NCBI GenBank assembly: GCA_018818965.1
Contig: JAHJQX010000037.1
Span: 1-44,316, forward strand
Origin: Patescibacteria group bacterium
GTDB lineage: Bacteria; Patescibacteriota; JABMPQ01
Length of the DNA stretch: 44,316 nucleotides
Reading direction: 5' to 3'
Position numbers and translations under genes: made by a program. The number at the start of each line of letters is the position of its first letter. The first letter of the stretch is position 1. The notes beneath the pieces are model-generated. The model had not been told where the DNA came from, did no database searches, and saw only the letters and a program-made list of their open reading frames with translations. Shown piece after piece: positions 17,042-25,541 of this stretch.

Positions 17042-18547
17042 TTAGCCTTTAGCTAAATAGCCAGGATAGAAAAATCTCTTCAGGCGTAACCATTTGACCG
17101 GCCGTAAATCAAAAGATTGATACACACTTCGTACCACTTGATCAGCCCACTGGTTTAGTTCGCCTGATTGCGTTCGGACCGAATTAAGGCATAGAACTCT
17201 ACCTAGTCTTCGACCTGGATCAAAATGAGAAAGTCGATAAGGAACACCGTCCGCCACAACAAACTCACCTTCGTTTTTAATATGACACAAATCGTAACCT
17301 GGTCTAATAAATTTAAGTTGGGAATTTTCTAACCGGTATACCCCGGCTTTTATTTCTCGATGATTTTGCACCATCTGCCTCACTAAATTATGCATTATCA
17401 TTTGCACGCCTCTTTTGGGCCGCCGGAGCATGGCATTGATATCATCAACATCTATCGAATAGTCCAGGTCGAGAAATTCCAGCAGGTGAAAAGCCAAAAT
17501 CGGGATCTCTCCATTTAAGTGTTGAACCATAGAGATAACGGGGAAACTGCCAAGCAGACGTGGGTTAGTTTCCACTATATATAACTTGTTTGTTTTATCA
17601 TCTAAAATAAAATCTAGTCCAAAAATTCCCTTGTATCCTTTGCTTTTAAAATATTGACCAATTTTTTCCACATACTCATAAGCCTGTTGATTGATATCAT
17701 TGCCTATCGCACTGGCAGAAGTCCAATCATGTCCACAGAAAAGACCCGACCCCGATTCAGGATTAAATAACTGGTTATTATCTAACAGCTGAAACTGTAA
17801 ATTAGTCGATAAGATCCCATGTTTTGTGACACAGGCTGTCAGACTAGGAGAGGAACCACGAATAAATTTTGCTACCAATACTTCCAGCTCCGCCAAGCCA
17901 ACTTCTTCTTCAGGGTCTTGATCACTTTTTTCAGCTATTTTCTGTAGAGCAGCATTCCAACTTGCTCGCCCCCTAATAAAAAAAGTGCCTTTTCCACCTC
18001 CCCGCCTGGGATGCTGGATCACGAAAGGTAGACCATATCTATTTTGTAATATTTTGTAATCAAGTTTCTGATAAAGACAAACTTCTCCGGGAATGACACC
18101 TAGGCCTAGTTCCTCTAAAATTTTCCGGAATTTTATTTTATCCTCAAACAAATCTTTGCCAAATTTATGGCTATTCATTAACAGCAGCCAATTATTTTGT
18201 TGGCATATTTCTTCTATACGAGCAGTAGACTTGTAAGGCAACAGGGCGGCTTGGCCAGGGAATTGAGCAATATAATCCCTGACTCTCGCCGACTCTACCA
18301 CCGTAGTAGAATTGCGCGGCTGGTTTATATGCTTGGTGCCCATACCCTTTTCCAAAGACAGCATCTCCACCTCCTTTTCAATTATTTCAGTATCTAAACT
18401 ATAACGCAGAGCTAAAAGTCGATAATCAGGGATAAACTTTTCTGGGCTTAGCCTGTTAAAAACATTGGTGCATACACCAAAAACGTTAGTCTTTAAATCA
18501 GTGGCCAAAAATTCTCTGAGAGACTTTAAATCAATTATTTGCTTCAT
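17042..18547 (-). CDS. ATP-grasp protein (carboxylate-amine ligase-like)
   Basis: GLPFVIQHPRRGGGKGTFFIRG, VLVAKFIRG, KGIFGLDFILDDKTNKLYIVETNPRLLGSFP. Confidence 0.78.
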   Translation of the reverse strand: MKQIIDLKSLREFLATDLKTNVFGVCTNVFNRLSPEKFIPDYRLLALRYSLDTEIIEKEVEMLSLEKGMGTKHINQPRNSTTVVESARVRDYIAQFPGQAALLPYKSTARIEEICQQNNWLLLMNSHKFGKDLFEDKIKFRKILEELGLGVIPGEVCLYQKLDYKILQNRYGLPFVIQHPRRGGGKGTFFIRGRASWNAALQKIAEKSDQDPEEEVGLAELEVLVAKFIRGSSPSLTACVTKHGILSTNLQFQLLDNNQLFNPESGSGLFCGHDWTSASAIGNDINQQAYEYVEKIGQYFKSKGYKGIFGLDFILDDKTNKLYIVETNPRLLGSFPVISMVQHLNGEIPILAFHLLEFLDLDYSIDVDDINAMLRRPKRGVQMIMHNLVRQMVQNHREIKAGVYRLENSQLKFIRPGYDLCHIKNEGEFVVADGVPYRLSHFDPGRRLGRVLCLNSVRTQSGELNQWADQVVRSVYQSFDLRPVKWLRLKRFFYPGYLAKG

Positions 18548-18686
18548 TTAATTTACAAACATTAGATAAATATTTTACACGAACGAAGTAAGCCATTTTT
18601 ACCTCTTTGACTTCAATTACGAATATCGAGACCACAATTGATATTATTCAGGATATTGTCTATTTTTTCATACCCCATTGACATTG

Positions 18687-20114
18687 TTATCTTTTGCCAA
18701 TATCTACGAGAAATTTTTTTAAATCCCTTTTCCCCACTATCATCTTGTACTTCAACAACCCCCGTTCAGTAATATTTACTCGAGAATATATTTTGATACC
18801 AGATAAATTAAATCTTAACTTGATATATGGCCTCAAGGTCAAACCATGAGCAGATCTGACATAAGTGACTTTAACGATTCTTTTATCCTTCTGCCCCAGC
18901 TTGTCAGCTAAGTTCCTTGCTTCTCTCTCCGCTTCCCTATCGGTCAGATTAGGATCAAGCTCATAGGTTTCCATTAAATCTAAAATGTCGCCATATCCCA
19001 ATTTGCGTGCCAAGCTTTGGTCGATTGAAGTAGAATCGGCGCCGGTGTCAATTTTAGCCAGAGCTTCCGCTTTTTTCTGACCTTCTTTGTCTAAAAATTG
19101 TACTTTCTCCACGCTACCAATCACCTCCCGTTTGGATACTTCTTCCACCCTTCTTTCTACATCCCCCCCGAATAAATCCTTGGCTATCCGTACACCACGC
19201 TCTACTGATTTAACTTTTAAACCCTTCACTCGCTTCAGCCGGGCCGCTAAGCCTTCCAAATTAGCAACTTGAATATCAAGCCCAGAACGAGCATTCAGCT
19301 CTAAAATTTCCGGTCCGTGACGCTTGTCAATCGCAATATCTACTCCTAAAAAACCAAGGCCGGAGGCGATCTGCACTTCAATGCTCATTTCCAAAATCCG
19401 ATCCCAATCTGGAATCTCTAAGCCAGCTAGTTCTTGACCGGTATCAGGGTGTCGCTCAATCATCCGGCGGCGGGGAATTTTCATCATTGCAGTGGTCGTT
19501 AAACCAGAATCAATATCAAGCCCCACTCCCAACGCTCCCTGAGCAATATTAGCTCGACCCCGCGATCTTTCCGTTGGCAAACGCAACATAGCCATCACTG
19601 GCACTTTGTTAAAAACAATAATCCGAATGTCAGGAATTCCCTTTTTGGTATATCCTTTAAATATTGGGTGAGTGGTAAGCCGGCGCTCAATAAAGGCAGT
19701 GTCCGACAAGCCTTGTAGAGAAAAACTACCATCCAAAATATCCAAAATGTGAGACTGGAGTTGATCATAAGTCAAAATGTCACCTCCACCAGTAACCCAC
19801 TCTCGCTTTCCTAGCGGCAATTTTAAAAACTTTTCTTTTTTTACACTACGTCGCAAAATCAAAATACCTTCACCACCAAAACCACGATTAGGTTTAATAA
19901 CAAAGTTAGCCGGCAGTTTTTTTCCATCAAACTCCCCCCAGTCTTTTACTGAACGAATCACACCATATAGCTTGGGGGTAGGGATACCAGTTTTGGCTAA
20001 TAATTCCTTGGTGGCTAGCTTATTATCAGCCAACTTAGTAGCATTTTTTTTATTGTAGGGACGGACAAAAGACAAATTTCTCTCATTCATCCCCAAAATG
20101 TCAGATCTTATCAT
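18687..20114 (-). CDS. Fusion: alpha-L-glutamate-ligase-like ATP-grasp (RimK-related, ATPgrasp_ST type) plus C-terminal RimB/Zn_protease-type retropepsin-like domain
   Basis: N-term: NFVIKPNRGFGGEGILIL, DIRIIVFNKVPVMAMLRLPTERSRGRANIAQGALGVGLD, EILELNARSGLDIQ. C-term: ALAKIDTGADSTSIDQSLARKLGY (DTGA), VTYVRSAHGLTLRPYIKLRFNLSGIKIYSRVNITERGLLKYKMIVGKRDL. Confidence 0.88.
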   Translation of the reverse strand: MIRSDILGMNERNLSFVRPYNKKNATKLADNKLATKELLAKTGIPTPKLYGVIRSVKDWGEFDGKKLPANFVIKPNRGFGGEGILILRRSVKKEKFLKLPLGKREWVTGGGDILTYDQLQSHILDILDGSFSLQGLSDTAFIERRLTTHPIFKGYTKKGIPDIRIIVFNKVPVMAMLRLPTERSRGRANIAQGALGVGLDIDSGLTTTAMMKIPRRRMIERHPDTGQELAGLEIPDWDRILEMSIEVQIASGLGFLGVDIAIDKRHGPEILELNARSGLDIQVANLEGLAARLKRVKGLKVKSVERGVRIAKDLFGGDVERRVEEVSKREVIGSVEKVQFLDKEGQKKAEALAKIDTGADSTSIDQSLARKLGYGDILDLMETYELDPNLTDREAEREARNLADKLGQKDKRIVKVTYVRSAHGLTLRPYIKLRFNLSGIKIYSRVNITERGLLKYKMIVGKRDLKKFLVDIGKR

Positions 20115-20119
20115 TGATC

Positions 20120-21676
20120 TTATTTATCCTGCCGTGACGTTTTCCGCACTGCGCGAAAACGAATATATTCGGAAATACGCAATCCCACCCATCTACCCAA
20201 TAAGATATTAATTATAAAAGTTAGCAAAATTACCTCCGGGTAAGCAAGAACAAAGGTGTTAAGAGCACTCCAACTAGCCAAATAGTAGCAAGCGACCGAA
20301 ACTAGGATTGTTTCCAAAGATAGTAAAATAGCAGTGCTGGGCCCCTTTTCCATTTGGATAGCGATAAATTTCTCAACTAGGATAATCAATACTAAAATCG
20401 GCAAGATAGATAGACCAATAATACCAGTTCGACTAGTCAACGCTCCAACAACAAACATAGCTAAGATAGCAAAAGCAACCACCGTCAGCACCATTGCCAT
20501 CCGGGGAAGATACAATAAGCGAAACTTTTTCAAGATTAGTCGCACTACGGTAGCTACCACCAAAATGACCAAAAATATCGCCAAGCCATATTTCAAACCA
20601 GTGGCCAAGAAGGATAACGTGATAATTGTCGGGGTATAAATACCAAAAGTTTTTAACCCCAAGAACTGACGGGCGAAGGCAACCACCGTAGCAATGACCG
20701 GCAGTATCAACATTAAATAAATATTATCTGTCGAAACACCCCGGTTGATTAGAAAGTTAATCGTGTAGCTCATAAAATTGGTCACACCCAGCTTGCCAAT
20801 TGCCCGTTCGCTATAGAAACTAATCAAATTATGATCGACGCCTGATTCCCGTACCGCTTGTAAAATTGCATCAGCTGTCCGGTTGTCGACCACATTATAC
20901 AAAGAAGTCTCTTTGGTTAAAAGAATGTACTGGGGTTTCAAAACGTCAAAGGTTGACTGGGCGTAGCGGGCTACAGGAGTAAAACCTCCTTCAGCTATAT
21001 TAACAATAGCCTTTCCAGACATATCTAGACTTCCCAGATCCTCAGTTTTCTGAGCAAATTTAGAAAGTACGCTCAAACCCAAACTACCTGAGGTCCAAAC
21101 TACTATAGCGGAGGATTTTTTAACAATCTCGCTATTCTCCAGCAGAGAATCAACTAGCAAACCTTCCGTGATATAATCAGTACTAGTTTCCGATGCCTTG
21201 ATATTAAATAATAGTATCCGCTGGCGGGAAGCATAGCGTCGTAAAGATTCTAGCTCATCAGTGGGAGGAGTAGCATCGGTTAGGAAGATAATAACATCAT
21301 CAAAAATCTTAACCGTAAGGTCATCAACATCCTTACCGACTTCGTTGCTCACTGTCAGGGTGGCTTTAAAATCACCAGAGTTTTGGTATTGGTGTTCTAC
21401 TTTTTGCCCCTCACCAAATTGGCCATCGCCAAAATCCCAACTATAGATAACTGCTTCACCGGCTTGCCCTTCCAGTTGCTGACCATTAAAGATCACTTTA
21501 CGATCCACCAGTTGTTCGATATCATCGCCCGCACTGGCTCTGGGAGGTTTGATTTCTGGTTGTTCTTCGACAATAGCTTCTTCTCCCTCAGCAGCAGCGA
21601 CAATTTTTGGCTGAGCCAAAGAAAATATTGGAGCCAAGAGGAGCACCAGTATTAATACTAACCATCGAATATTCAT
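20120..21676 (-). CDS. Membrane protein: signal peptide, PKD domain, unknown extracytoplasmic domain and a '7TM_transglut'-like 7-helix region
   Basis: PKD: RKVIFNGQQLEGQAGEAVIYSWDFGDGQFGEGQKVEHQYQNSGDFKATLTVSN. 7TM: LPVIATVVAFARQFLGLKTFGIYTPTIITLSFLATGLKYGLAIFLVILVVATVVRLILKKFRLLYLPRMAMVLTVV... resembles the 7TM regions found with inactive transglutaminase modules. Confidence 0.8.
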   Translation of the reverse strand: MNIRWLVLILVLLLAPIFSLAQPKIVAAAEGEEAIVEEQPEIKPPRASAGDDIEQLVDRKVIFNGQQLEGQAGEAVIYSWDFGDGQFGEGQKVEHQYQNSGDFKATLTVSNEVGKDVDDLTVKIFDDVIIFLTDATPPTDELESLRRYASRQRILLFNIKASETSTDYITEGLLVDSLLENSEIVKKSSAIVVWTSGSLGLSVLSKFAQKTEDLGSLDMSGKAIVNIAEGGFTPVARYAQSTFDVLKPQYILLTKETSLYNVVDNRTADAILQAVRESGVDHNLISFYSERAIGKLGVTNFMSYTINFLINRGVSTDNIYLMLILPVIATVVAFARQFLGLKTFGIYTPTIITLSFLATGLKYGLAIFLVILVVATVVRLILKKFRLLYLPRMAMVLTVVAFAILAMFVVGALTSRTGIIGLSILPILVLIILVEKFIAIQMEKGPSTAILLSLETILVSVACYYLASWSALNTFVLAYPEVILLTFIINILLGRWVGLRISEYIRFRAVRKTSRQDK

Positions 21677-21685
21677 AACGTTAAA

Positions 21686-22180
21686 TTACTTACAAATACT
21701 ATTTAATTTCTCTGAATTAGCGTGACAAATAGCCACTGCCAGAGCATCAGCCGCATCATCGGGCTGAGGAATTTTGTTAAGTCTCAATATTCTTTTGACC
21801 ATCTGCTGTATTTGAAGCTTATCAGCCCGACCATAGCCGGTCAAGGATTGCTTTATCTGTAAAGGAGTATATTCGGCTAGTGGTAGTCCAAACTGCTGGA
21901 TAGCTAACAGTATTCCTCCTCTGGCTTGAGCGACTGTGATAGCTGTCTTGACGTTTTTGAAGAAAAATAACTCTTCTACCGCTGCCGCCACCGGTTGATA
22001 TTCTTTAATCAGCGCCAGAATATCATCGTAAATGCATTTAATTCTCTCCGCTAAAGGTAGTCCAGCACAGGTAGTAACGCAACCACATTTTATATATTTA
22101 ATTTTACTGCCTGTTTTTTCTACCAGGCCAAAACCAGTAATTGCTGTACCGGGATCAATACCGAGAATAATCATACACAA
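21686..22180 (-). CDS. ruvC: Crossover junction endodeoxyribonuclease RuvC
   Basis: MIILGIDPGTAITGFGLVE, VEELFFFKNVKTAITVAQARGGIL, YTPLQIKQSLTGYGRADKLQIQQMV, DAADALAVAICH. Confidence 0.95.
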   Translation of the reverse strand: MCMIILGIDPGTAITGFGLVEKTGSKIKYIKCGCVTTCAGLPLAERIKCIYDDILALIKEYQPVAAAVEELFFFKNVKTAITVAQARGGILLAIQQFGLPLAEYTPLQIKQSLTGYGRADKLQIQQMVKRILRLNKIPQPDDAADALAVAICHANSEKLNSICK

Positions 22181-22185
22181 TAAAT

Positions 22186-22905
22186 TTAGTCGGCTAAATT
22201 ACTATAAACTTCGCCTACATCATCCAAATCGTCCAGGGCTTCCATTAATTTCTCTATTTTATTTAAAACATCTTTATCCTTTACTCGCAAAGGATTCTGA
22301 GGGATTAGCTCAATATCAGCCGATTCTACTCTAACTCCAATGGCAACTAGGGATTCTTTCACTGCTGATAACTTATTAGCTATAGTGACAATAACTAGAT
22401 TGCCATTTTGTTGTTCTATATCCTCTGCCCCCGCCTCAATAGCCGCCATCTCTATTTTATCACTCCCCGCCCCCGATATTCTTATAATACCTTTACTATC
22501 AAACATCCAGCGTACGCTACCGACCTCTCCCATCCGACCGCCATTATCAGTTAAAACATTTTTTACTTCTGCCAGAGTCCTATTATTATTATCAGAAATT
22601 GCTTCAATTATTAAAGCTACTCCACCAGGGCCATAAGCCTCATAGGCCAACTCCTTGAGTTGGATATTCTCTGATAATTCACCCGCTCCCTTCTTAATCG
22701 CCCGCTCGATGTTATCAGCTGGCATATTAACGGAACGTGCTTTATCAATAGCTAAGCGCAATTTAAAGTTCATTTCTGGATCACCACCACCAGATCTAGC
22801 CGCTACCGTAATTATATTGGCCATTTTGGTGAAAATCTGACCCCTCTTGGCATCATTGACTCCCTTTTTGCGCTTAATTGTGGACCATTTCGAGTGCCCG
22901 GACAT
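22186..22905 (-). CDS. yebC: YebC/PmpR family protein
   Basis: MSGHSKWSTIKRKKGVNDAKRGQIFTKMANIITVAAR, YEAYGPGGVALIIEAISDNNNRTLAEVKNVLTDNGG. Confidence 0.95.
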   Translation of the reverse strand: MSGHSKWSTIKRKKGVNDAKRGQIFTKMANIITVAARSGGGDPEMNFKLRLAIDKARSVNMPADNIERAIKKGAGELSENIQLKELAYEAYGPGGVALIIEAISDNNNRTLAEVKNVLTDNGGRMGEVGSVRWMFDSKGIIRISGAGSDKIEMAAIEAGAEDIEQQNGNLVIVTIANKLSAVKESLVAIGVRVESADIELIPQNPLRVKDKDVLNKIEKLMEALDDLDDVGEVYSNLAD

Positions 22906-22931
22906 AATCGAGTTTCTTGATATTTTATACT

Positions 22932-22959
22932 AAAAACCGTCTGACTACATAATCAGACG
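22932..22959 (-). terminator. Rho-independent terminator of the CaCA exchanger gene
   Basis: CGTCTGA-N8-TCAGACG hairpin (22938-22959) followed on - strand by GGTTTTT. Confidence 0.75.
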
Positions 22960-23038
22960 CCTGTATTGTACGTCTTTTTAGTCAAAAGTGTCAATTGACC
23001 ATACTGCTTTGGTCCCTCTAATTTTTTCCTTAACTTCT

Positions 23039-23980
23039 TCACTGCCTTATGCTCAATTCCACAATTATAAAAATAATATAAAACATTATTAAAATTATCC
23101 CCTCTTTCCAAGACAACCTATCTTTTGTTCTTAAAAGAAAAGTAAAAAGGACTAGAACAACGACCAGAAAAGCGGCGGCAACTATAAATAACGAAAAATC
23201 AGCGATAGTTATAGGATAAATTAATCCGACCAAACCTAAAACCAGAGCTGAATTAGTAACTACACTCCCTAAAAGATCACCGAGAGCCATCCCCTCGCGC
23301 TTCGCTAGAACTGCTTTAACTTCAAATACTAGTTCAGGCAGCGAAGTGCCAATGGCCAAAAAAGCTACACCAATCAAGATTAAGGGTACGCCAAATTCGA
23401 TGGCTAAATTAGAGCCAAGATCAACAATAATCTTGGCAGAGGCTACAAGCAATACTACACCAACAACGAAAAGAAAAACACTTTTAAAAAATTCTTTTCT
23501 AGCAACATGATTAGAGATTTTCTTAAATCTTTTCCGTTGTCTCCAAAGTCTTAAAGCATAAAGAAAGAAGGCAAGTAGTAATACTAGGCCATCTGTTCTT
23601 GACAAGTACCGATCCAACATTAAAAGTATAGGCAAGATAGCAACACCAACTGCAAAGTAAGTATCCCTAATCACAATTTTACCTTTAATTTGAATCCCCC
23701 GGGCAAGAATAGCTACTAACCCAATTACTAAAGTTATATCAACAATGTTGGATCCTATAACATCTCCCAGAGACAAAGAGGGAACTTTATTCATAGCTGA
23801 GGTAACCCCGACAAACAATTCTGGTATCGACGTTGCTAAAGCCATGATAATAAAGCCAACTACAAAATCAGAAAGTCGCAAATAAGCGGCAATCTTTATC
23901 AAAGCCTTGATAGTCAGTGTGGCACTGACAACCAAAACAATACAGGCGACTAGGAAAAAAACGATGGATGAGATAATCAC
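23039..23980 (-). CDS. CaCA-family Na+/Ca2+ exchanger-like protein
   Basis: 313 aa; duplicated alpha repeats: ATSIPELFVGVTSAMNKVPSLSLGDVIGSNIVDITLVIG and IGTSLPELVFEVKAVLAKREGMALGDLLGSVVTNSALVLG. Confidence 0.92.
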   Translation of the reverse strand: MIISSIVFFLVACIVLVVSATLTIKALIKIAAYLRLSDFVVGFIIMALATSIPELFVGVTSAMNKVPSLSLGDVIGSNIVDITLVIGLVAILARGIQIKGKIVIRDTYFAVGVAILPILLMLDRYLSRTDGLVLLLAFFLYALRLWRQRKRFKKISNHVARKEFFKSVFLFVVGVVLLVASAKIIVDLGSNLAIEFGVPLILIGVAFLAIGTSLPELVFEVKAVLAKREGMALGDLLGSVVTNSALVLGLVGLIYPITIADFSLFIVAAAFLVVVLVLFTFLLRTKDRLSWKEGIILIMFYIIFIIVELSIRQ

Positions 23981-24248
23981 TTTTGGTAATTAAAATAAAC
24001 TCCAAAGAAATAGAGCAGGGAACGATATCTAAACTTCCCGATGGCGTTTCTTTCTCCTAACAAACATTCACTTTGTAATTTCAATTGCTATGATGTTAAG
24101 TATAGTCAATCCTACTAACAACGACTAGTCACTAAGGCCTAGAAAAACAATCCTTAGAACACTGCGACCGCTTCTTGTGAATGGAATAGAGGCCTACTAA
24201 CTTTTAATTAACATTGTTTCTCTCCCCGAAGTGTAGCATACTGGATTT

Positions 24249-25388
24249 ATGATATCACAATCAACAAACAAATATTTAGAATTAGAGTTTGACGATAAAG
24301 AAGTAGAATTCCTCATCCGCGAGAAAGGGTTTTATTATGACGATATTCTGCTCAATTCTCTCAAGAAAGTTCGAGATGCTTGTCTAAAAAATAGGGTCAA
24401 AAATGTCCGTTTTGGTGTTAATGCTAGCCCGGAAGAAAATCTAAGCAAACTATTACGAGTAGACACCCTAGAATATGCTCACCGCATCAAAAGCCTCGGC
24501 TATGATTTTATTAGTCTTAATTTAGCTCAATACTTAGCTATAAGTTACTTCGGCAAGTCTGGCCGGCCGGAAGACAGAGGAAGCTATCAATCAGTGTTAC
24601 CAAAGTCCCACTATGACCTTTTTCTTGAGTTAGTGGATAAGCTCAAAGAAAAGCTTGATTTCATCTTTCATCTTCCAACTGATGATTTTATCTATGAGGA
24701 CCCGACTGATAAACTTTTTCTCAATTGTCTCCATCTGGCTCATCAGCTAAGCGCTATTACACCACAAACTATTTTACCTTTATCTTTCCACGCCTACCGA
24801 GCCAAAAAGAGCAGTAATTTAGAACATGACCTCCAAGTCTCGAAAAGCAAAACGGCTGATCTAATTATCAGAACCGCCCGTTTTTTTAATCATCTAGAGA
24901 AAAAAACAAAGATAAAACTGACTTTAGCCTTGGAAATGACTAATCAAGAACTACCGACCTCTCACTTTGTTAAATACTGCACTTCTCCTTATCAGGTGTT
25001 AGAGACTTACTACCTAGCTAGTAAAAAAGACTCAGCAGCGCTGGTAGAAAAATATCTTGCAGAGGGTATTTTTTCCGTTACCTGTGATATTGGTAATTTC
25101 CTTCTCGACCAAAAATTTAACCAGCTGACTGCTACTGGTGGTCGGCCAACTACTACCGGTTCTTCTCTCTACTATGGTTTCGAAGAATTTTGCCGTAAAA
25201 TATCTGTCTACCACATAAATAATGTGCAGCACCCAGAATATTTATCCAATTATCTAGACAACCGCCGGGGAGGAGAATTTGAAAATAAATTCGGCCAGTT
25301 GCCTGCTCATCATTATCCCAGCTTGTTGACTGATGCTGATAAAGTAGGTGAGGTAATGAAGCAGATTGAGCTGTTTCAGAATATGTAA
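24249..25388 (+). CDS. Hypothetical TIM-barrel-like protein (possible sugar phosphate isomerase/AP-endonuclease-2 fold)
   Basis: 379 aa; LTLALEMTNQE, SVTCDIGNFLL and ISVYHINNVQ resemble barrel strand motifs; weak. Confidence 0.5.
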   Translation: MISQSTNKYLELEFDDKEVEFLIREKGFYYDDILLNSLKKVRDACLKNRVKNVRFGVNASPEENLSKLLRVDTLEYAHRIKSLGYDFISLNLAQYLAISYFGKSGRPEDRGSYQSVLPKSHYDLFLELVDKLKEKLDFIFHLPTDDFIYEDPTDKLFLNCLHLAHQLSAITPQTILPLSFHAYRAKKSSNLEHDLQVSKSKTADLIIRTARFFNHLEKKTKIKLTLALEMTNQELPTSHFVKYCTSPYQVLETYYLASKKDSAALVEKYLAEGIFSVTCDIGNFLLDQKFNQLTATGGRPTTTGSSLYYGFEEFCRKISVYHINNVQHPEYLSNYLDNRRGGEFENKFGQLPAHHYPSLLTDADKVGEVMKQIELFQNM

Positions 25389-25541
25389 TAACTCAACGGC
25401 ATCTCAGTTAAGAAATATCTTAATCGGCAGAGGGTTTGGTATGTCTTATTCTTAACCCATTGATATTTATCTGATTTGTGGCTGTTTCAGTATCGCGACT
25501 AGCAAAAAGCTATGGGTCTCATTGTTTGCCGTGCCAAAAAA

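Noticed and set aside
24112-24196. Inverted AGGCCTA copies between the CaCA gene and the 24249 gene as a structured RNA
   Set aside because: AGGCCT is itself a palindrome, so two copies form a trivial pair; no extended stem was seen.
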